Assembly (NCBI GenBank): GCA_030679635.1
Contig: JAUXSZ010000204.1
Coordinates: forward strand, 1 to 10,292
DNA: 10,292 nucleotides
Origin: Sulfuricurvum sp.
GTDB lineage: Bacteria; Campylobacterota; Campylobacteria; Campylobacterales; Sulfurimonadaceae
Direction: 5' to 3'
The notes below the pieces were generated by a model that was not told where the DNA came from, searched no databases, and worked only from the letters and a program-made list of their open reading frames with translations. Below are positions 6,674-10,292 of the stretch, one piece after another. Both the position numbers and the translations under genes were made by a program. Each line of letters opens with the position of its first letter. Position 1 is the stretch's first letter.

Positions 6674-8785
6674 CTAACCGATAGCCTTTGCGATGTTGTA
6701 GGCCACAAATGCGAGCGAATAGGCCACTATCGTCGTAAAGGTAAATAAATAGACGAAATACTTAATCCCGCCCGCTTCGCGCGTGAAAACAACCGATGCC
6801 GCCAAACAGGGTAAATAGGTCATGATAACGACGATAAAAGCAACCGCAGAGGGAAACGGTATGTGATCATGAATGGCATGAACCAAGGAATTATTTTTCT
6901 CATTTGCGTCGGAGCCTAAAGAGTACAATACCCCCATCGTAGAGACAACCACCTCTTTCGCCGCCAATCCCGTTTGAAGCGCTACCGCCATTTTCCAGTC
7001 AAATCCTAACGGGGTAAAAACAGGTTCAATCGCATGCCCGATTTGTCCCAAGAAACTTTGGGACAGCTGCTCCTCGGCAAGGGTATTCTGAAGCTGAATT
7101 TTGGCCTCTTTTGTCTCCGCTATTTCAATTTTCTCTCCATACGAAGCGGCCAAATCATGGTTTTTTGGATAGGTGCTTAAAAACCATACCAGTAATGAAG
7201 CCGCGGCAATAAACGTCCCTGCTTTTTTCAGATACATTGTTGTTTTGGTTTCAACGGTATGCCAAATGAGCTTGAACGAGGGGAGGCGGTATTTGGGCAT
7301 TTCCATAACAAACGGTTCGTCGGCCCCCTTGAAAGCCGTCATTTTTAAAATTTTGGCCGCGAAAAGTCCGATCATCGCCCCTAAAATGTAGATTCCGAAC
7401 AGGACATTTCCCGCCATGTCGGCGCCAAAAAATGCCCCCGTAAAGAGGACATAAACCGGCAATCTCGCACCACAGCTCATAAAACCGATAACAAAGAGAG
7501 TCAATAAGCGGTCTCGGTCATTTTTCAGAATCCGTGCCGACATGTAGGCCGGAATCGAACATCCAAATCCGCTGACCAACGGTATAAACGATTGTCCGTG
7601 GAGCCCGAATTTATGGAAAAATCCGTCCAGTAAAAAGGCCACACGCGACATATATCCCGTCGACTCGAGCAGGGCAATACCGATAAAGAGGATCATTATA
7701 TTAGGGACAAATAGAATCACGGCCCCCACACCGGAGATAATTCCATCCACAATCAGGGAACGTACCTCATCATTGGGGATCGTCGAACCGACGGTCTCTC
7801 CCAGCCACCCAAAAAATCCACTAATCCAATTCATCGGGATCGATCCCAACTCAAACGTAAGCTGAAAAAGGCCCCACATAAAAAACAAGAAAATCGGGAT
7901 TCCAAAAACAGGATGAATCAATATTCTGTCAATCTTTTCCGTCGTTGTCTTCAGCTGTGCAATTTTGGGCCGAGCTTTAACCGCTTCAGCGATAATGCCC
8001 CGATTGAACGCAAGATATTCTTCGGCAAACACCTCTTTGATATCATCGCTGTCATGATGCAAAGCAATGTGGGCATCGGCTTCGATCAATAAAGGTTGCA
8101 GCTCCGTCCAAATTGGATTAGCATGAAGAGAACGATAGGTTTTTTTCTCCTGCTGCAATAAGTTAATGGCAATATTGCGGTTTGAAATAGTGGCTTTAAA
8201 ATTATGCCGGTTCAGATACTCAGCAATAAGGGCAATCTCCTCTTCAACCGCTTCGCTAAAAATGAGTTTTGCCTCTTGTCTGGAAGCATTATGGACGGCA
8301 ATAACCGATTGCATTAGATCATCCAGCCCTATTTTGGCCACGGCAGAAACGCGGATACACGGTATCCCTAAAAGCTGCGAAAGATACCCGGCGTTGATCT
8401 CAAGCCCTTCTTTGTCGGCTTCGTCGCTCATGTTCAAGGCAATGACCATTTTTTTGCTCATGCTCATGAGTTCGGCACTGAGTTGAAGATTTTTCTCCAT
8501 ATTGGTCGAATCGAGGACATTAATGATCAGGTCATACGATTCATTGCAAAGAAAATCATGGGTCACCCGCTCTTCGATTGAATAATCGGTAAAGGCGTAC
8601 GTTCCGGGAAGATCGATGATTCTAAAGTGATATCCGCCGTATTCAAACAATACTTCGCTTTTTTCAACCGTAACCCCCGTAAAATTTCCCACTTGCAAAC
8701 GGGCATTACTGATCGAGTTTATGAGCATGCTTTTGCCGACATTTGGCTGCCCTACAAGCGCCACGGTAATTTTTTTATCGGACAT
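6674..8785 (-). CDS. feoB: Ferrous iron transporter FeoB
   Basis: The 703-residue inner-membrane Fe2+ importer has an N-terminal G-protein domain and a polytopic C-terminal channel. G motifs: G1 GQPNVGKS (12-19), G2 T39 in GVTVEK, G3 DLPG (58-61), G4 NMSD (118-121), G5 SAVAK (147-151). A helical GDI-like region follows to about 280. The two gate repeats are intact: SGFGCSIPAYM (C409) and GFMSCGARLPVY (C438), with a further conserved cysteine C660 in TYLPC and the QTGLAAKEVVVSTMG signature. All residues expected of an active FeoB are present. Its start overlaps the feoA end by 11 nt, and AGAGGT sits 5 nt before the ATG. No feoC is found nearby; that gene is mostly gammaproteobacterial. The response regulator gene follows after 34 bp. 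Confidence 0.98.
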   Translation of the reverse strand: MSDKKITVALVGQPNVGKSMLINSISNARLQVGNFTGVTVEKSEVLFEYGGYHFRIIDLPGTYAFTDYSIEERVTHDFLCNESYDLIINVLDSTNMEKNLQLSAELMSMSKKMVIALNMSDEADKEGLEINAGYLSQLLGIPCIRVSAVAKIGLDDLMQSVIAVHNASRQEAKLIFSEAVEEEIALIAEYLNRHNFKATISNRNIAINLLQQEKKTYRSLHANPIWTELQPLLIEADAHIALHHDSDDIKEVFAEEYLAFNRGIIAEAVKARPKIAQLKTTTEKIDRILIHPVFGIPIFLFFMWGLFQLTFELGSIPMNWISGFFGWLGETVGSTIPNDEVRSLIVDGIISGVGAVILFVPNIMILFIGIALLESTGYMSRVAFLLDGFFHKFGLHGQSFIPLVSGFGCSIPAYMSARILKNDRDRLLTLFVIGFMSCGARLPVYVLFTGAFFGADMAGNVLFGIYILGAMIGLFAAKILKMTAFKGADEPFVMEMPKYRLPSFKLIWHTVETKTTMYLKKAGTFIAAASLLVWFLSTYPKNHDLAASYGEKIEIAETKEAKIQLQNTLAEEQLSQSFLGQIGHAIEPVFTPLGFDWKMAVALQTGLAAKEVVVSTMGVLYSLGSDANEKNNSLVHAIHDHIPFPSAVAFIVVIMTYLPCLAASVVFTREAGGIKYFVYLFTFTTIVAYSLAFVAYNIAKAIG

Positions 8786-9020
8786 TATTGACCTCTATAA
8801 GTTCGGCTTCTTCTTTTCGAAGAGCTAGGCTTACATTTCCTACTTTAATCTCAAAGGTACTTTTTCCAGGTGCGCATTCCAGCATATAAACATCCGCACC
8901 CCTCATCAATCCGAATGAAATCAACCGTTGTTTCAGTGCTCCGCTCGCATGTATTTTGACGACGGTCGCCGCCCCGCCCTTGCTGCATGCGCTTAACAGA
9001 GTCATGGTAGTGTTATTCAT
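8775..9020 (-). CDS. feoA: FeoA, small SH3-like cytoplasmic partner of FeoB
   Basis: FeoA is a small cytosolic protein with an SH3-like fold needed for full FeoB activity. From the ATG at 9020 it has 81 residues, normal for the family. Seen: the typical LKQRLISFGLMRGADVYML core, where FeoA proteins read like RL..LGL..G..V, followed by a basic APGKSTFEIKVGNVSLALRKEEAELIEV strand region. A TTG at 9026 would add two residues, but the ATG has AAGG about 8 nt upstream and is the likelier start; an internal ATG at 9005 has no such site and would remove the first strand. It begins 11 bp after the porin stop and overlaps feoB by 11 nt, so porin, feoA and feoB are very likely one transcript. Confidence 0.93.
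   Translation of the reverse strand: MNNTTMTLLSACSKGGAATVVKIHASGALKQRLISFGLMRGADVYMLECAPGKSTFEIKVGNVSLALRKEEAELIEVNNVR
8791..8796 (-). promoter_or_regulatory. feoB ribosome binding site inside feoA
   Basis: Minus-strand AGAGGT lies within the last codons of feoA, 5 nt before the feoB ATG at 8785. It supports this start and translational coupling of feoA with feoB. Confidence 0.55.
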
Positions 9021-9031
9021 TCTCAAGACCT

Positions 9032-10243
9032 TTAAAATGTATAGTTTAGTCGTGCGAGGAAACGGCTATACCCCGCATCCTTTTTAGGATCAAAATTGTT
9101 ATTTCGATCCTCTATTTTAGCATAACTCATATCGGTACTCAATTTATCACTCATCTCATAGACCGCCACAATGTCCATTTCAATAATTTTCACATCCGCT
9201 GGAGCACTTTCAAACGCTCCGTACGCTACCGCGAAACTCAATCCTTGAATTCCAGCACCACTCATATCTACCTCTCCACGGAGCCGATACGCTTTTACCT
9301 CTTCAATACCATCGATCGTCATCTCTTCCATCGACGTGTAATATGGTCCGCCACCTAAACCATCTGTCACCTTTCCCTCACCATTCAATACACGATTGTA
9401 AGCAATTCCTGCACGGCATATGCCCAAATTTAGATTAATTCCCACTCCATAAACATTTCCATCCATCCCTGTTTTATCTCCAAGAGAGTTTGCGTTTTCA
9501 TCAAATCTTGCATATTGCGCCAAAAATTCCATACTCTTTGCTTTATCAAAATTGACTCTATAGCGAGCATCTGTGTATACAATATCGGTTACTTTATCGG
9601 TGCGATAAATCCACCCCTGAAGTGTCAAATTTTCAATACTCTCATTTACTACTCCTAGCATTATCACCCCATTACTGTCATGATTTACACCAAATTGATT
9701 AAATTGATTAATGTGTTCATGGTGCCCTTGTGGAGCATCAAACCCCGCCCATCGGTACAAATATCCAGCAGTAATCGTCGTTTTATTTATTGCGTTATAC
9801 GTCCCCACGGCCGCCTCAAACGTATTGGGTAACATACGAACATCGTCACCATTAACAAAGGGGGTTTCTATAAGCTGACGACCAACACATAATCTAAAAT
9901 TGCTCACACTGTAATCCACATACGCTTCTCCAATATAGACAAATGAATTTCCATTGGCATCAAAAAAATCAGACGTCAAACCCTCCCCTTCTCCCGATAC
10001 AAAAGCAATTTTTTGACTCATATAAGCAGCCACACCAAAGGTTACATCATTCCAAGCCGCTGTCTTGTATTTAAGCCAACCTCCCAGTGAAGTTCCATAC
10101 GTATCCGCACCTACCACCTTATTTTGATTTATACTTCCTATCCGGATTTTACCGCTACTATTGTTACCCGTAAAGGCTTCACTAAAACCTGAAGCGCTCA
10201 AACAACCGGCAGTTACTAGACCAAATAATAAACTTTTTTTCAT
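9032..10243 (-). CDS. OprD-type outer-membrane porin linked to feoAB
   Basis: A 403-residue (from the ATG at 10243) outer-membrane beta-barrel. Seen: a signal peptide of the form MKKSLLFGLVTAG..., with likely cleavage after the SEA before FTGNNS (about residue 23), alternating beta-strand pattern throughout, and a C-terminal phenylalanine (RLNYTF) as expected for barrel insertion. The stretch VGRQLIETPF followed by DDVRMLPNTFEA is characteristic of the OprD-like porins of Campylobacterota. Such porins admit small solutes; the substrate cannot be read from sequence. The position just ahead of feoA, and a histidine cluster HHEH near residue 175 with another histidine twelve residues on, raise the idea of divalent metal entry; this is inference. 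A GTG at 10246 could add one residue, but AAGAG lies 6 nt before the ATG. A Fur-box-like site lies upstream. Confidence 0.88.
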   Translation of the reverse strand: MKKSLLFGLVTAGCLSASGFSEAFTGNNSSGKIRIGSINQNKVVGADTYGTSLGGWLKYKTAAWNDVTFGVAAYMSQKIAFVSGEGEGLTSDFFDANGNSFVYIGEAYVDYSVSNFRLCVGRQLIETPFVNGDDVRMLPNTFEAAVGTYNAINKTTITAGYLYRWAGFDAPQGHHEHINQFNQFGVNHDSNGVIMLGVVNESIENLTLQGWIYRTDKVTDIVYTDARYRVNFDKAKSMEFLAQYARFDENANSLGDKTGMDGNVYGVGINLNLGICRAGIAYNRVLNGEGKVTDGLGGGPYYTSMEEMTIDGIEEVKAYRLRGEVDMSGAGIQGLSFAVAYGAFESAPADVKIIEMDIVAVYEMSDKLSTDMSYAKIEDRNNNFDPKKDAGYSRFLARLNYTF

Positions 10244-10263
10244 CACTCACTCTTTTCTGTTTT

Positions 10264-10283
10264 TGATTTCTATTATCAAAATA
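10264..10283 (-). promoter_or_regulatory. Putative Fur box overlapping the -10 of the porin-feoA-feoB operon
   Basis: On the minus strand TATTTTGATAATAGAAATC (10283-10265) matches about 12 of 19 positions of the GATAATGATAATCATTATC Fur consensus; the core TGATAAT half-site is perfect and the second half (GAAATCA) matches at 4 of 7. GATAAT (10277-10272) also matches the sigma-70 -10 hexamer at 5 of 6, about 28 bp before the ATG. Repression by Fur bound here under iron sufficiency would be the classic arrangement. Any -35 region is at or beyond the window edge. AT-rich DNA makes chance matches fairly likely. Confidence 0.45.
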
Positions 10284-10292
10284 TTCAGAAAG

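Noticed and set aside
8166..8486. Open plus-strand frame of about 106 codons inside feoB
   Set aside because: Antisense to the well-conserved FeoB G-domain and linker; low-complexity serine/alanine-rich translation typical of a shadow frame.
10190..10243. Possible lipoprotein signal (TAGC near residue 14) in the porin
   Set aside because: Threonine rather than leucine is at the -3 position, a normal signal peptidase I site follows, and the protein ends in phenylalanine as barrels do.

Overview
The window looks like chromosomal DNA from a free-living Campylobacterota (Epsilonproteobacteria), perhaps related to Sulfuricurvum or Sulfurimonas. The evidence is an ArsRS-like two-component pair close to that of Helicobacter pylori, an OprD-type porin of the form seen in this phylum, an AT-leaning composition and tight gene packing. 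The genus is an inference from protein character, because no rRNA or other marker gene is present. All nine genes lie on the minus strand, so transcription runs from right to left. No gap reaches 300 bases, and I found no credible plus-strand gene, RNA gene, mobile element or CRISPR array.

Right end (about 10292 down to 6674): an outer-membrane porin, feoA and feoB form a tight cluster. A Fur-box-like sequence overlapping a -10 element lies just upstream of the porin. The porin would let ions across the outer membrane, and FeoB (with FeoA) would move Fe2+ across the inner membrane. Linking this porin to iron is an inference from position and from a histidine cluster in the protein.

Middle (6639 down to 3259): an OmpR-family response regulator and its histidine kinase (1-nt overlap) resemble H. 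pylori ArsR/ArsS, the acid-responsive pair. They run by ATGA overlaps into surE (survival nucleotidase) and tcdA (tRNA cyclic-t6A37 synthesis). The spacing suggests one transcript, with iron uptake reading into the regulators.

Left end (3190 down to 1): an EAL-CBS-CBS-GGDEF protein for c-di-GMP turnover is followed by a membrane-bound SpoIIE/PP2C-type phosphatase of SiaA type, whose C-terminus is cut off by the window edge. Between them, just before the phosphatase gene, is a perfect 24-bp AT-rich palindrome that may be an operator. The two genes together suggest a signalling module joining c-di-GMP with phosphatase-controlled partner switching. The likely partner genes (siaB, siaC, siaD type) would lie beyond the left edge. 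No wholly new system is evident; the most interesting parts are gene linkages and a few unusual motifs.
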